DNA of 64,000 nucleotides, from positions 124,001 to 188,000 of the forward strand of contig NZ_LT607752.1 in the NCBI RefSeq assembly GCF_900090265.1. The letters are read 5' to 3'. The notes below the pieces were generated by a model. It had not been told where the DNA came from. It did not search any database and saw nothing but the letters and a program-made list of their open reading frames with translations. Positions 32,798 through 41,609 of the stretch are shown piece by piece (positions within the stretch are counted from its first letter, which is position 1; each line of letters starts with the position of its first letter). The position numbers and the translations under genes were made by a program. This DNA comes from Micromonospora rifamycinica. GTDB lineage: Bacteria > Actinomycetota > Actinomycetes > Mycobacteriales > Micromonosporaceae.

Positions 32798-32820
32798 GGG
32801 ACGGTGTGACCCACCGTCCC
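32798..32820 (+). terminator. Hairpin after the lipoprotein gene
   Basis: GGGACGGTG, five-base loop, CACCGTCCC: a perfect 9-bp stem 33 bases after the stop. A second, bulged GC-rich hairpin follows near 32885-32918. No U-tract, as is usual in high-GC actinomycetes. Confidence 0.6.
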
Positions 32821-32934
32821 GAACCGGCGGCCCGCGTACCCGGGGGGGCGATCGACCCGCGGGTGCCCGGCCGGGCCGCCCGGTCGCCGACAGGGGCTCC
32901 GCCCCCTGGTCGGCGGCGTCTGCCTGCCCCACGG

Positions 32935-32979
32935 CTATCAAGGCGAGGTATGCCCAGCCGCGTCCTCCTGTCCTAGCCT
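32935..32979 (+). promoter_or_regulatory. RifZ-type box and -10 (box C)
   Basis: CTATC-AAGGCGAG-GTATG (32935-32952), 21 nt, TAGCCT (32974-32979). Predicted transcription start is near 32986, about 47 bases before the NmrA-like gene. The box would put the NmrA-P450-multicopper oxidase genes under the pathway activator. Confidence 0.68.
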
Positions 32980-33032
32980 ACGAAGGCCCTTACGGATCAC
33001 CGATGGGGCGGAACAGGCTTGCGGGGGGAATG

Positions 33033-33920
33033 ATGACGATCCTGGTGACGGGTGCGACCGGCAACGTCGGTCGGAACGTCGTCGACCTGCTGCTGCGGGC
33101 GGGAGTGGAGGTGCGGGCGACGTCCCGTGATCCGGCCGCGCTCGACCTGCCGGCGGAGGTCGACGTCCGCCGGGCCGACCTGACCGAACCGGAGACGTTC
33201 GCGCAGGCGTTCCAGGGCGTCGAGAAGATCTTCCTGTACAACCAGCCGGCCGGCATCGACGGAGTCCTCTCGGCGGCCAAGGCCGCCGGCGTCCGGTACG
33301 TCGTGCTGCTGTCCTCACTGGCCGCCGCCGGCCGCGACCCGGATCACTGGATCGCCCGGTGGCACCTGGCGGTCGAGCACGCGATCGAGCGCTCAGGTCT
33401 GCAGTGGACGTTCGTCAGGCCGGGAGCCTTCGCGGTGAACTCACTGCTCTGGGCGCCGGACATCAAGCAGGGCAGGCCGGTACGGCTGCACTACGCGCAG
33501 TCCTACCTCTCCTCGATCCACGAGCGGGACATCGCCGAGGTGAGCACCTGCGCGCTGCTCCAGGAGGGGCACGCCGGGGCGAGGTACCACCTCAGCGGTG
33601 GTGACAGCATCACCCAGGCCGAGCAGGTCGCCCTCATCGGCAAGGCGATCGGGCGTGAGCTGGAGATCGAGGACGTCACCGGCGACGACGTCCGCGCGGA
33701 GCTGCGTGAGCGGTTCGCCCCCCGACTCCGGGAGCTGATCCGGGAGGGGGTGATCTCCCCGTCCGACCCGCCGGGGATCATCGAGACCCGGGTCCGCTAC
33801 TACCTGGAGGCCCTCGACGGCCCTGCCGAGATCGACGGCACCGTCGAGCGGGTCCTCGGTAAGCCGGCGCGGACCTTCGCCGAGTGGGCGGTGGACCACA
33901 GGGCGGATTTCACGAACTAG
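33033..33920 (+). CDS. NmrA-like NAD(P)-binding oxidoreductase
   Basis: 295-aa atypical short-chain dehydrogenase of the NmrA/HSCARG group. It opens directly with the Rossmann motif TGATGNVG, has a VLLSSLAA strand, and ends in an alpha-helical substrate domain. Start 33033 is chosen for the GGGGGGA just upstream; 33030 and 33003 are in-frame alternatives. The family includes quinone reductases (for example QorB-like) and redox sensors, so reduction of a quinone such as rifamycin S is conceivable next to a P450 and a multicopper oxidase. It is first in a three-gene run after box C, with 95 bp to the P450. Confidence 0.72.
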   Translation: MTILVTGATGNVGRNVVDLLLRAGVEVRATSRDPAALDLPAEVDVRRADLTEPETFAQAFQGVEKIFLYNQPAGIDGVLSAAKAAGVRYVVLLSSLAAAGRDPDHWIARWHLAVEHAIERSGLQWTFVRPGAFAVNSLLWAPDIKQGRPVRLHYAQSYLSSIHERDIAEVSTCALLQEGHAGARYHLSGGDSITQAEQVALIGKAIGRELEIEDVTGDDVRAELRERFAPRLRELIREGVISPSDPPGIIETRVRYYLEALDGPAEIDGTVERVLGKPARTFAEWAVDHRADFTN

Positions 33921-34015
33921 GCGTCTGGAGCGCGGCGACCCTCGGCCGCCGCGGATCCGCGCACCCGCACGGTTAAACCGCACATCGCCGTACCGGCCGA
34001 TCGAAGGGTTCGCGT

Positions 34016-35221
34016 ATGACCGACACCGTGGTGTTCCCCCAGGACCGCACCTGTCCCTACCAGCCCGCTCCCGCCTATCCGTCGCTGGTCGACCAGCGAC
34101 CCCTCGCCCAGGTCGCCCTCTACGACGGCCGGCACGTCTGGGCGATCACCAGTCGTGAGCTGACCCGTCGGCTCCTCGTCGACCCGCGCATCTCCAGCGA
34201 CCGCACCAACCCCGCGTGGCCGATGATGTTCCCGAGCATCGCCGCCGCCGTCGGCGACGCCCAGCAGAAGGTCATGAAGATCGTCACCGCGCTGGTGGGG
34301 GTCGACGGGCCGGTGCACCAGGCCCGGCGCAAGATGCTGATCCCCAGCTTCACGATCAGGCGGATCAACTCGCTGCGGCCGATGATCCAGGAGGTCGTCG
34401 ACGAGCGGCTGAACCAGATGATCGCCGACGGTGCCCCGGCCGACCTGATCCCGGCGTTCGCGGCACCCGTCCCGCTGACCGTGCTGTACCGCGTGATGGG
34501 CATCCCGGAGGCCGATCACGAGGCGTTCCACCGGATGTCCCACCAGCTCGCCGCCGGCCCGAACGCCAACCAGGCGTACGACGACCTGATGGCCTACATG
34601 GGCGAGCTGATCGCGCAGAAGCGGCGCGACCCCGGGACGGGGGTGCTCGACGAGCTGCTCGCGAAGCCCGGTCCCGCCGGCGACCTGGACCACGAGGAGC
34701 TGGTCTCGACGCTGGTCCTGCAGGTGGCGGGCGGGCACGGCACCACCGGCACGATGATCTCGCTCGGCCTGTTCACCCTGCTCCAGCACCCCGACCAGCT
34801 GGCTGAGCTGCGGGCCGACCCGGCGCTGCTACCCACCGCCGTCGACGAGCTGCTGCGCTTCGTGTCCATTCCGGACGGTGTGACGCGGCTGGCCGTCGAC
34901 GACATCGACATCGAGGGGACCACCATCCACAAGGGAGACGGTGTGTTCTTCATCACCTCCCTCATCAACCGGGACGCCGACGTCCACGACGCGCCGGACT
35001 CCCTGGGCCTGCGCCGCAGCTCCGCCCGGGACCACGTCACGTTCGGGTTCGGCACCCACCAGTGTCTCGGCCAGAGCCTCGCCCGCATCACGATGGAGAT
35101 CGCCCTGGGTACTCTGCTCCAACGGCTACCGGACTTGCGCCTCGCTGTCCCGGCGGAGGAGATTCCGTTCAACCCGACCGCGGGCTTCGAGGTGCTGACC
35201 GCACTGCCGGTCACCTGGTAG
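34016..35221 (+). CDS. Cytochrome P450, CYP105-like
   Basis: Class I bacterial P450 of 401 aa with the heme-ligand motif FGFGTHQCLGQSLAR, I-helix AGGHGTT and ELLRF in the K helix. The opening (FPQDRTCPYQP) resembles CYP105 enzymes. It lies in the box C operon, 48 bp before the multicopper oxidase. In rif clusters P450s perform the C12-C29 olefin rearrangement (Rif5) and ether formation from rifamycin L to B (Rif16, which I recall as CYP105-like). This gene is my preferred Rif16 candidate, with low certainty. Confidence 0.88.
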   Translation: MTDTVVFPQDRTCPYQPAPAYPSLVDQRPLAQVALYDGRHVWAITSRELTRRLLVDPRISSDRTNPAWPMMFPSIAAAVGDAQQKVMKIVTALVGVDGPVHQARRKMLIPSFTIRRINSLRPMIQEVVDERLNQMIADGAPADLIPAFAAPVPLTVLYRVMGIPEADHEAFHRMSHQLAAGPNANQAYDDLMAYMGELIAQKRRDPGTGVLDELLAKPGPAGDLDHEELVSTLVLQVAGGHGTTGTMISLGLFTLLQHPDQLAELRADPALLPTAVDELLRFVSIPDGVTRLAVDDIDIEGTTIHKGDGVFFITSLINRDADVHDAPDSLGLRRSSARDHVTFGFGTHQCLGQSLARITMEIALGTLLQRLPDLRLAVPAEEIPFNPTAGFEVLTALPVTW

Positions 35222-35269
35222 CACCCTCCCGGCGTCGGTACGCCCCCACCTCTCGCAGGAGAAGATCCG

Positions 35270-37261
35270 ATGGATGCCCCCGTTGAGCGTCGCGCGTTCC
35301 TGTTCTCCACCGTGCTCGGCACCGCAGGTGTCGTCGCGGGTGCGCAGACGCTCGGCCCGGATGCCACGGGCAAGGCGGCGTCGGCGGCGACCGTCGGCGG
35401 GTCACGAGCGGCACTCGTGGCACCACAGTTCGGTCTCACCAAGTTCCTCGACCCGCTGCGGATTCCGCCGACGGTCCGACCGTCCTCGGGGCGTTCCCGG
35501 GACGAACTCACCGTCACGATGACCACCGTGCAGCGGCGGCTGCACTCGCAACTGCCCGAGACCACCCTGTGGACGTACGACGGGCACTTCCCCGGCCCGA
35601 CCATCGAGGTACGCCGTGACCGGCGGCTGCGGGTCGCCTGGGTCAACGAGCTGCGCGGCACGGTTCCGGTGGTGGCGGTCCGGGCGCCGTACGCGGTACC
35701 GACGCCGGCGAACACCCCCGGCTACCGTAGCCCCGACGGCGGCCTGCCCGCCGGGGTGGAGCTGATCGACGGGGTCGCCGAGCTGCCGCCGTGGAACGTG
35801 GTGCACCTGCACGGCGCGCACACCAACGGCGGCAACGACGGCTGGGCGCACAACGGCATCTCCCCCGGGGACGTGCAGCTCACCGAATACCCGAACCGGC
35901 AGGCGGCGTGCACCCTGTGGTACCACGACCACGCGATGGCGGTGACCCGGTTCAACGTCCACGCCGGGCTCGCCGGTCTCTACCTGATCCGCGACGAGGA
36001 GGAGGACCGGCTGCGGCTGCCCCGTGGTGACCACGAGGTCCCGCTGGTCCTCGCCGACCGCAACCTCGACACCGACCCGGCGACCGGAGCACTCACCGGC
36101 CGGTTGCTGTTCAAGTTCCAGTACCAGCTCGCGACCGGCACGTCGGCCCCGGTCACCGGCCCCTTCACCACCGTCAACGGGGTCATCTGGCCGCACCTGG
36201 ACGTCGACGCGCGCTGGTACCGCTTCCGGGTGCTCAACGCGGCGAACGGCCGGTTCTTCCGGCTCGACCTGGTCGACGAGGCGGGGGTGGTGCACAACGA
36301 CGCGGTCCGCATCGTCGGCACGGACGCCGGCCTGCTGCCGGCCCCGGCGGCGGTGCCGGCGGGCGGGCTGACCATCACCCCGGCCGAGCGCGTCGACCTG
36401 CTGATCGACTTCAGCCGGTTCCGGGGGCAGCGGCTGCGTCTGGTCAACACCGGCGCGTCGATCGAACCGGACATCATGCAGTTCCGGGTCGAGAGCCGGG
36501 GCCGCAGCGACTTCTTCACGCCGCCGGCCCGGTTGTCCGGGTCGTACGTCCGGTTGCGGCAGGGCGGGACGGTGCCGGAGGACCACGACGAGGTGTTCGT
36601 GGCGACGACCCTGCCGGGGGTGGGCGGTCGTCCGCACCCGGAGATGTGGGAGCTGCAGGAGATCACCGACCCGGCGGAGCTGCCCACGCAGTTCCCGCAG
36701 GAGGGGGTGATCCAGCTCACCGACCCGGCGGCGGGGCGGGTGCGGACCTTCCGGAAGGCCGCGCGCCTGTTCGACGAGACCACGACGGTCTTCATCAACC
36801 GGGGCCGGTGGACGGTGTGGAACCTGATCCAGCTCGGCGGTGCCCCGCACCCGATGCACATCCACATGGCGAGGTTCCAGCTGCTGACCCGGTGGAAGAT
36901 CGCCGACCTGACGGCCTTCGACCTCGCGGCCGGCGGCACGAGCAGGCCGTTGCCCACCCCGGTCGACGGGCCGCCGATCGAGAAGCACGAAGAGGGTTGG
37001 AAGGACACCTTCAACCTGTGGGCGGGGGAGTGGATCCGGGTCGCCGGCCGGTTCGAGGGCGCCACCGGCCAGTTCATGTACCACTGCCACATCCTCGACC
37101 ACGAGGACGAGGGGATGATGCGGCCCTTCGTCGTGCACCCGGCCGAGGTCGCCCGGTTCCACATGCACCCGGCCGGTTCGACCCACCACGCGGCCGGCGC
37201 GGACCACCGTGCCGGGAGCGCGGCACACCACCCGGCCGGGGGGCAGTCAGGTGGACGCTGA
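35270..37261 (+). CDS. Multicopper oxidase, phenoxazinone synthase/CotA type, Tat-like signal
   Basis: 663-aa blue copper oxidase with all copper motifs: VVHLHGAH, LWYHDHAM, HPMHIHM and YHCHILDHEDEGMM, covering types 1, 2 and 3 copper. The N-terminus VERRAFLFSTVLG with a following hydrophobic Ala/Gly stretch looks like a twin-arginine leader. A His-rich C-terminal tail (repeated STHHAAGADHRA-type sequence) may help copper loading. Length and motif layout resemble phenoxazinone synthase, which oxidises o-aminophenols. Candidate chemistry is oxidation of a hydroquinone rifamycin (SV) to the quinone (S), or oxidative coupling of aminophenol-like intermediates. It follows the P450 by 48 bp with AGGAGAAG upstream of ATG 35270. 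I know of no such gene in the A. mediterranei rif cluster. Confidence 0.87.
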   Translation: MDAPVERRAFLFSTVLGTAGVVAGAQTLGPDATGKAASAATVGGSRAALVAPQFGLTKFLDPLRIPPTVRPSSGRSRDELTVTMTTVQRRLHSQLPETTLWTYDGHFPGPTIEVRRDRRLRVAWVNELRGTVPVVAVRAPYAVPTPANTPGYRSPDGGLPAGVELIDGVAELPPWNVVHLHGAHTNGGNDGWAHNGISPGDVQLTEYPNRQAACTLWYHDHAMAVTRFNVHAGLAGLYLIRDEEEDRLRLPRGDHEVPLVLADRNLDTDPATGALTGRLLFKFQYQLATGTSAPVTGPFTTVNGVIWPHLDVDARWYRFRVLNAANGRFFRLDLVDEAGVVHNDAVRIVGTDAGLLPAPAAVPAGGLTITPAERVDLLIDFSRFRGQRLRLVNTGASIEPDIMQFRVESRGRSDFFTPPARLSGSYVRLRQGGTVPEDHDEVFVATTLPGVGGRPHPEMWELQEITDPAELPTQFPQEGVIQLTDPAAGRVRTFRKAARLFDETTTVFINRGRWTVWNLIQLGGAPHPMHIHMARFQLLTRWKIADLTAFDLAAGGTSRPLPTPVDGPPIEKHEEGWKDTFNLWAGEWIRVAGRFEGATGQFMYHCHILDHEDEGMMRPFVVHPAEVARFHMHPAGSTHHAAGADHRAGSAAHHPAGGQSGGR

Positions 37262-37724
37262 TCAGCGGCGGCGCCCCGCGGCCCGACGCTCCCCGACGTG
37301 CCGTGGACCGCGGGGCGGGGAACCGCCGCAGGGTCTCCGGTGCCGGCCGGCCCGGGGCGGCGGACCTCCGCCCCGGGGCCGGCGTCGCTCGGCGTCCGTG
37401 CCGTTTCGTTCTGCCCGATTGTTGCCTCGGGCGACCGAGAGGCCTGGTCACCGCCCCGGGCTGCCACGGCCCGGACCCACCGCACGGAACGGAGGTACCG
37501 GATTCACCACACGGATCGAGGGGACCAGACCCACCTCACTGATCGAGGTGGCCCCGCACCTGTCGGACAGCACACCGCCCCGGAGCGTCCCGACCCCCAG
37601 GCCACGGTCGCGCCGATCCGACCCACGCACCAGCGGTGGGGTACGCCCTCGCCGCCTGTAAACCCGGCCGACCGGCGGGTCCGGCCGACCGCGTACCGAT
37701 CACGTGACCATTCTGGAGGGCGAC
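37262..37724. other. 463-bp intergenic region before a P450
   Basis: No gene and no RifZ-type box seen. Apart from the hairpin at 37346-37383, it contains a 7-bp inverted repeat CCACCTC/GAGGTGG (37531-37551) and a repeated GATCGAGG word. The promoter of the downstream P450 is not obvious. Confidence 0.5.
37346..37383 (+). terminator. GC hairpin downstream of the multicopper oxidase
   Basis: Near-perfect inverted repeat GGCCCGGGGCGG / CCGCCCCGGGGCC with one bulged G, about 85 bases after the stop. It probably ends the box C operon. Confidence 0.5.
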
Positions 37725-39047
37725 ATGGACACCATCAGCGGGACCTGTCCCGTAGCCACCGGCAACGGCGCCGCCGCACTGGACATGACGGACGCCGACC
37801 TGCTCCGCGACCCGTTCCGGGGATACTCGCTGCTCCGTGAGCGGGACCGGATCGTCCGGGCCGTCTACCCCACCTCACCCACGCCGCTGTGGCTGATCAC
37901 CCGGTACGACGACGTCAAGATGGTGCTGGGCGACCAGCGCTTCGCCAACAACCCGGGGAGCGTGCCCGGCGCGAACGTCGACGACCTGCACGACGAGCTG
38001 GCCAAGGCGCTCGGGCTCGAGGAGAAGTACATCAAGATCTTCACCAGCAGCCTGCTGGACGCCGACGGCGAGGACCACGTCCGGCTGCGGCGGCTCGTCT
38101 CGCGTACCTTCACCGCCCGGCGCGTCGCGGCCCTGCGGCCCCGGGTGGAGGAGATCGCGGCACGACTGCTGGACCAGCTCGGCCGGCGGGCGGAGGCGGA
38201 CGACGCCGACGGGGTGGGCGTCGTCGACCTCATCGAGAACTTCGCCTACCTGTTGCCGATCAATGTGATCTGCGAGTTGATCGGCATCCCCGAGGCCGAC
38301 TGGCCCCGGTGGCGGCAGTGGGGCCGGGCGGCGTTCTCCCTGGAGCCGGGGGCGCAGAACGAGCCGATGCGGGGCATGGTCGACCACATCACCGAGCTGG
38401 TCGAGCAGCGTCGCGCCGTGCCGACCGGCGACCTGCTGTCCGGGCTGATCGAGGCGCACGACGAGGAAGGCGACCGGCTCACCGGGGATGAGCTGATCAC
38501 GATGGTGCTGACCCTGGTGCTGGCCGGCACCGAGAACACCGCGCACATGATCGGCAACGGCACCCTGGCCCTGCTCACCCATCCCGACCAGTTGGGCACC
38601 CTGCAGGCCGACCCGGCGTTGATGCCGGCGGCGGTCCAGGAGCTGATGCGTTGGTGCGGCCCGCTGCACGGCACCCAGTTCCGGCACGCGGTGGAGGACG
38701 TCGAGATCGGCGGCGTCACGATCAGGCAGGGCGACCGGCTGATGTGCATGCTCGTCGCGGCCAACTACGACCCGCGTTACTTCTCCGACCCGGACCGCCT
38801 GGACCTGCGCCGCCAGCCCGACAGTCTCCGCGAGACGCACGTCGGATTCGGCGCCGGTCTGCACTACTGTCTGGGCGCGCACCTGGCCAAGCAGGAGTTC
38901 GAGGTGGCGTTCAGTGGACTGCTGACCCGCTTCCCGAACATGGAGCTGGCCGTTCCCGCCGAGGAACTGGAGCGGCAGAACATGCCCGGCTCCTGGCGTC
39001 TGCGGCGGCTGCCCCTGCGCCTGCACGGCACGCCGCGGCTCGGGTGA
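37725..39047 (+). CDS. Cytochrome P450
   Basis: 440-aa P450 with heme motif VGFGAGLHYCLGAHLAK, I-helix LAGTENT (an Asn replaces the usual first Thr of the pair after the acidic residue) and ELMRW. ATG 37725 is chosen because GGAGGG lies four bases upstream; GTG 37704 is an in-frame alternative. It is monocistronic by position, converging on the Rieske ferredoxin gene across three strong hairpins. It lacks the pathway box that precedes the other P450 units. Role in the pathway is unassigned; Rif4/Rif5/Rif13-type functions are open. Confidence 0.88.
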   Translation: MDTISGTCPVATGNGAAALDMTDADLLRDPFRGYSLLRERDRIVRAVYPTSPTPLWLITRYDDVKMVLGDQRFANNPGSVPGANVDDLHDELAKALGLEEKYIKIFTSSLLDADGEDHVRLRRLVSRTFTARRVAALRPRVEEIAARLLDQLGRRAEADDADGVGVVDLIENFAYLLPINVICELIGIPEADWPRWRQWGRAAFSLEPGAQNEPMRGMVDHITELVEQRRAVPTGDLLSGLIEAHDEEGDRLTGDELITMVLTLVLAGTENTAHMIGNGTLALLTHPDQLGTLQADPALMPAAVQELMRWCGPLHGTQFRHAVEDVEIGGVTIRQGDRLMCMLVAANYDPRYFSDPDRLDLRRQPDSLRETHVGFGAGLHYCLGAHLAKQEFEVAFSGLLTRFPNMELAVPAEELERQNMPGSWRLRRLPLRLHGTPRLG

Positions 39048-39060
39048 CCCACCCGGGCGT

Positions 39061-39119
39061 CCGGGTCGTGGCCGTCGGCGTCGCGCCGGCCCACGGAGGC
39101 GGAGGCGGCCACGACCCGG
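39061..39119. terminator. 14-bp perfect inverted repeat after the P450
   Basis: CCGGGTCGTGGCCG (39061-39074) pairs perfectly with CGGCCACGACCCGG (39106-39119), starting 14 bases after the P450 stop. Confidence 0.55.
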
Positions 39120-39157
39120 TCCCCACCCGGCACGGTGGTCGGTGACCACCGTCCCAC

Positions 39158-39205
39158 CGTCCGCCGGTGTCCCGCCGCTCGCCGCGACCGGGACACCGGC
39201 GGACG
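39158..39205. terminator. 17-bp perfect hairpin between convergent genes
   Basis: Arms 39158-39174 and 39189-39205 are fully complementary with a 14-base loop. It sits between the convergent P450 and Rieske genes and can serve either strand. Confidence 0.65.
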
Positions 39206-39256
39206 CGTGTGACCGGGCGCCGGCGGATGCGTGCGGCCCGGGCGCCGGCGCCGCCG

Positions 39257-39283
39257 CACGACCGGAGCACGTCTCCGGTCGTG
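39257..39283. terminator. 11-bp hairpin downstream of the Rieske gene
   Basis: CACGACCGGAG, five-base loop, CTCCGGTCGTG. It lies about 40 bases beyond the minus-strand stop of the Rieske ferredoxin and is the most likely terminator for that gene. Confidence 0.65.
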
Positions 39284-39320
39284 GCGCGTCCGGTGGGCCG
39301 GGATCTGCGGGCCGGGACGG

Positions 39321-39650
39321 TCAGTTGACGGTGGTGCCGGGGTCGACGAAGACCTCTCCGTCCTCGACCCGGACCAGATAGACGTCCACCGGCTCGACGG
39401 CGGGCGGCGCGGTCGGCACCCCGGTGCGCAGGTCGAAGCAGGCACCGTGCATCCAGCATTCGATGCCCTTGCTGGTGACCTCGCCGTCGGACAGTGCCAT
39501 CCGGGCGTGCGTGCACTGGTCCCGCAGCGCGTGCACCTCGTCGCCGATGCGTACCACCACGACGGGGACGTCACCGATCTGGACGGCAAGCGGTGCCTTG
39601 TCGTCCAGATCGGACAGGGCACACAGTCGGATCCCTTGCGGCGTGGGCAT
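39321..39650 (-). CDS. Rieske [2Fe-2S] ferredoxin
   Basis: 109-aa soluble Rieske protein of the BphA3/NirD-like group, with both ligand motifs: CTH and CWMH, the latter in GIECWMHGACFD. It can carry electrons to oxygenases. It lies 272 bases downstream of a minus-strand P450 and points the same way, so it may be its redox partner, although a hairpin and a possible own promoter separate them. A classical CYP ferredoxin is also present at 42872. Confidence 0.85.
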   Translation of the reverse strand: MPTPQGIRLCALSDLDDKAPLAVQIGDVPVVVVRIGDEVHALRDQCTHARMALSDGEVTSKGIECWMHGACFDLRTGVPTAPPAVEPVDVYLVRVEDGEVFVDPGTTVN

Positions 39651-39735
39651 GCGGGCGGGTCTCCCTCTCGACGCGGAACGTGCTGGCCGGCCCGGGTCGG
39701 GCCAGGGTCGTCCTGGCGACGGACGCCGTGCAGGT

Positions 39736-39764
39736 CTGGGCGGTCCGGAGACCGGACCGCCCAG
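39736..39764 (-). terminator. 13-bp perfect hairpin between P450 and Rieske genes
   Basis: CTGGGCGGTCCGG, AGA loop, CCGGACCGCCCAG: a perfect 13-bp stem. It can end the minus-strand P450 transcript, or act as an attenuator if transcription of the Rieske gene begins at the promoter just upstream (39784-39812). Confidence 0.65.
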
Positions 39765-39783
39765 AGCTGCGTCGCCTGGTGTA

Positions 39784-39812
39784 GGTATACAGCCGACCTG
39801 CCGCCGCGTCCA
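39784..39812 (-). promoter_or_regulatory. Possible sigma-70-type promoter for the Rieske gene
   Basis: On the minus strand TGGACG (39807-39812), 17 nt, TATACC (39784-39789). The spacing is ideal and the -10 is good. The predicted leader of about 130 nt contains the hairpin at 39736-39764. A bulged hairpin also overlaps the -35 (39797-39833). Confidence 0.4.
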
Positions 39813-39922
39813 CAGGGGAGCGCGGCGGGCAGGCGACGGTGGTGCGGGTCACTTCAGGACCGACGGTGACCGGGCACGGTGCCCGGCTCACCGACGGAAG
39901 GGCCGGTGTGGCCCCGGAAGGC

Positions 39923-41188
39923 TCAGGCGAGCTTCAGCGGGAGGGTCCTGGTCCGGGTGAACCCGGGCCGCAGGATCCACGGGATCTCCTCGCGCGGCAC
40001 GGCGAGGGAGAGGTCCGGGAACCGGGTGAACAGCCCCTGCAACGCCACCTCCGCCTCCTGGTAGGCCAGGTGCTGGCCGAGGCAGCGGTGGATGCCCTTG
40101 CCGAATCCGAGGTGGCTCTCGCTGCCGACGGCCAACCGGTCGATGATCAGCTGGTTGGGGTCGGGGAACTTGCGCGGGTCGGTGTTCGCCGCCAGCAGCA
40201 GCGGCGCCACCGGCGCTCCCCGGGGGATCGTCACGCCGCCCAGCTCCACGTCCTCCACGGGGAAGCGCGGCTGCGCGAACTGGATCGGACCCAGGCGCTG
40301 CAACTCGCGCACCGCCTGCGGCCACATCGACGGGTTCTCCTTCAACCGCGCGAGCTGGTCGGGGTTCTCGAGCAGGATGATGACCGAGTTGCCGATCAGG
40401 TACGTCGTGGTCTGGTGGCCGGCGGTCACCAGGCTGAAGAGAATGCCGATGATCTCGTCGTCGGAGACCCGGGTCGGGTCCTCGGCCTGCGCCTGGACCA
40501 GCGCGGTGACCAGGTCGTCCTGCGGCTCGGCCCGCCGCTTCTCGATCAGCTCACGGGCCAGCTCGATGCACTTGAGCAGCGTGGTCGGGATCCGCTCGCC
40601 GTTCATCGTGGCCATCGAGTCGCCCCAGGCCCGCCAGTGCGGCCGGTCGGGCTCGTCGATGCCGACCAGCTCGCAGATGACGGTGACCGGCAGCGGGTAG
40701 CAGTACTCCTCGACGAGGTCGACCGGCGAGCCGTCCCTGCTGTCCTCGGCCAGCTTGTCGAGCAGGTCCGCGGTGATCTTCTCGACCCGGGGACGCAGCT
40801 TGCCGATCCGGTGGGCGGTCAGCGCGTACGAGACGAGCTTGCGCAGCCGGGTGTGGTCCTCGCCGTCGGAGACGTTGAGGAGGTTGGCCATCCACGGGAT
40901 GAGGTCCGGCGGGAAGTCCAGTCGCTTGAACACGCCGTCGCGGATGTCCGCGATGGTCGAGTCGGCCGGCGGGTTGGTGACGAACCGCGGGTCGGTGAGG
41001 ACCTGGCGGACATCGTCGTAGCGGGTGACGAGCCACATCTCGGGCCCGCCCATCATGGTGCCGATGTTCAGCGTCCCGGTGTGCGGGCCAGTCTCCTCGC
41101 GCAACCGCGCGTACCAGCCGAACGGGTCGGCGACCACTTCTGGTGAGAACAGGTCGACCGTCTCGGCCGACGTCTCGGCAGTGGTCAT
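39923..41188 (-). CDS. Cytochrome P450
   Basis: 421-aa P450 with heme motif LGFGKGIHRCLGQHLAY, I-helix AGHQTT, and ELQRL in the K-helix ExxR position. ATG 41188 is chosen because AGGGAGGGG lies just upstream; the open frame to 41293 has no such site. Expression should start from box D, 70 bases upstream, divergent from the next P450. With the Rieske ferredoxin downstream it forms a possible two-gene unit. I cannot assign which rifamycin oxidation it performs; the Rif5-type C12-C29 oxidative cleavage is one candidate. Confidence 0.9.
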   Translation of the reverse strand: MTTAETSAETVDLFSPEVVADPFGWYARLREETGPHTGTLNIGTMMGGPEMWLVTRYDDVRQVLTDPRFVTNPPADSTIADIRDGVFKRLDFPPDLIPWMANLLNVSDGEDHTRLRKLVSYALTAHRIGKLRPRVEKITADLLDKLAEDSRDGSPVDLVEEYCYPLPVTVICELVGIDEPDRPHWRAWGDSMATMNGERIPTTLLKCIELARELIEKRRAEPQDDLVTALVQAQAEDPTRVSDDEIIGILFSLVTAGHQTTTYLIGNSVIILLENPDQLARLKENPSMWPQAVRELQRLGPIQFAQPRFPVEDVELGGVTIPRGAPVAPLLLAANTDPRKFPDPNQLIIDRLAVGSESHLGFGKGIHRCLGQHLAYQEAEVALQGLFTRFPDLSLAVPREEIPWILRPGFTRTRTLPLKLA

Positions 41189-41263
41189 GAGCCCCTCCCT
41201 TTCGTGTCGAATAGCTAGCGATCCGTTGGCGTGGGGCGGGCGCGTTTCGGCGCCTTTTCGGCA

Positions 41264-41308
41264 ACGATAGGGAGCCGGCGACGGGCTGAGCATCCCTCAA
41301 CCTGATAG
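41264..41308 (-). promoter_or_regulatory. RifZ-type box and -10 (box D)
   Basis: Minus strand CTATC-AGGTTGAG-GGATG (41308-41291), 21 nt, TATCGT (41269-41264). It drives the P450 at 39923-41188 with a leader of about 70 nt and is divergent from box E. Confidence 0.75.
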
Positions 41309-41405
41309 GCGTTCCGGTGCCGCTGACGGGGTGGTCGAGCCGGTGGGATTCCGCGCCGTGGGACACTTCCTCCGGCGCGGCCGCCGCGAATCCGACCCGT
41401 CGGTG

Positions 41406-41450
41406 CTATCAGCGCGAGGGATGTGCGGGACGTGGGAGCTGGCCTAGGCT
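41406..41450 (+). promoter_or_regulatory. RifZ-type box and -10 (box E)
   Basis: CTATC-AGCGCGAG-GGATG (41406-41423), 21 nt, TAGGCT (41445-41450). It drives the P450-ferredoxin pair with a leader of about 155 nt. Together with box D it fills the 421-bp gap between the two divergent P450 genes. Confidence 0.75.
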
Positions 41451-41609
41451 TCGACAGTGGAGTATGGGTCGCTGTCGATCTACCGGACGTGGCTGGTGAC
41501 ACCGGTACCGGCACCCCCGGCCGCACTCCGCGAGCCTTGCCGAGTCGACCACGGACACCCTTGGCGTAATCGGTTCGCTGTCTGCTGAAGCAATTGGGAG
41601 GACACTGCG

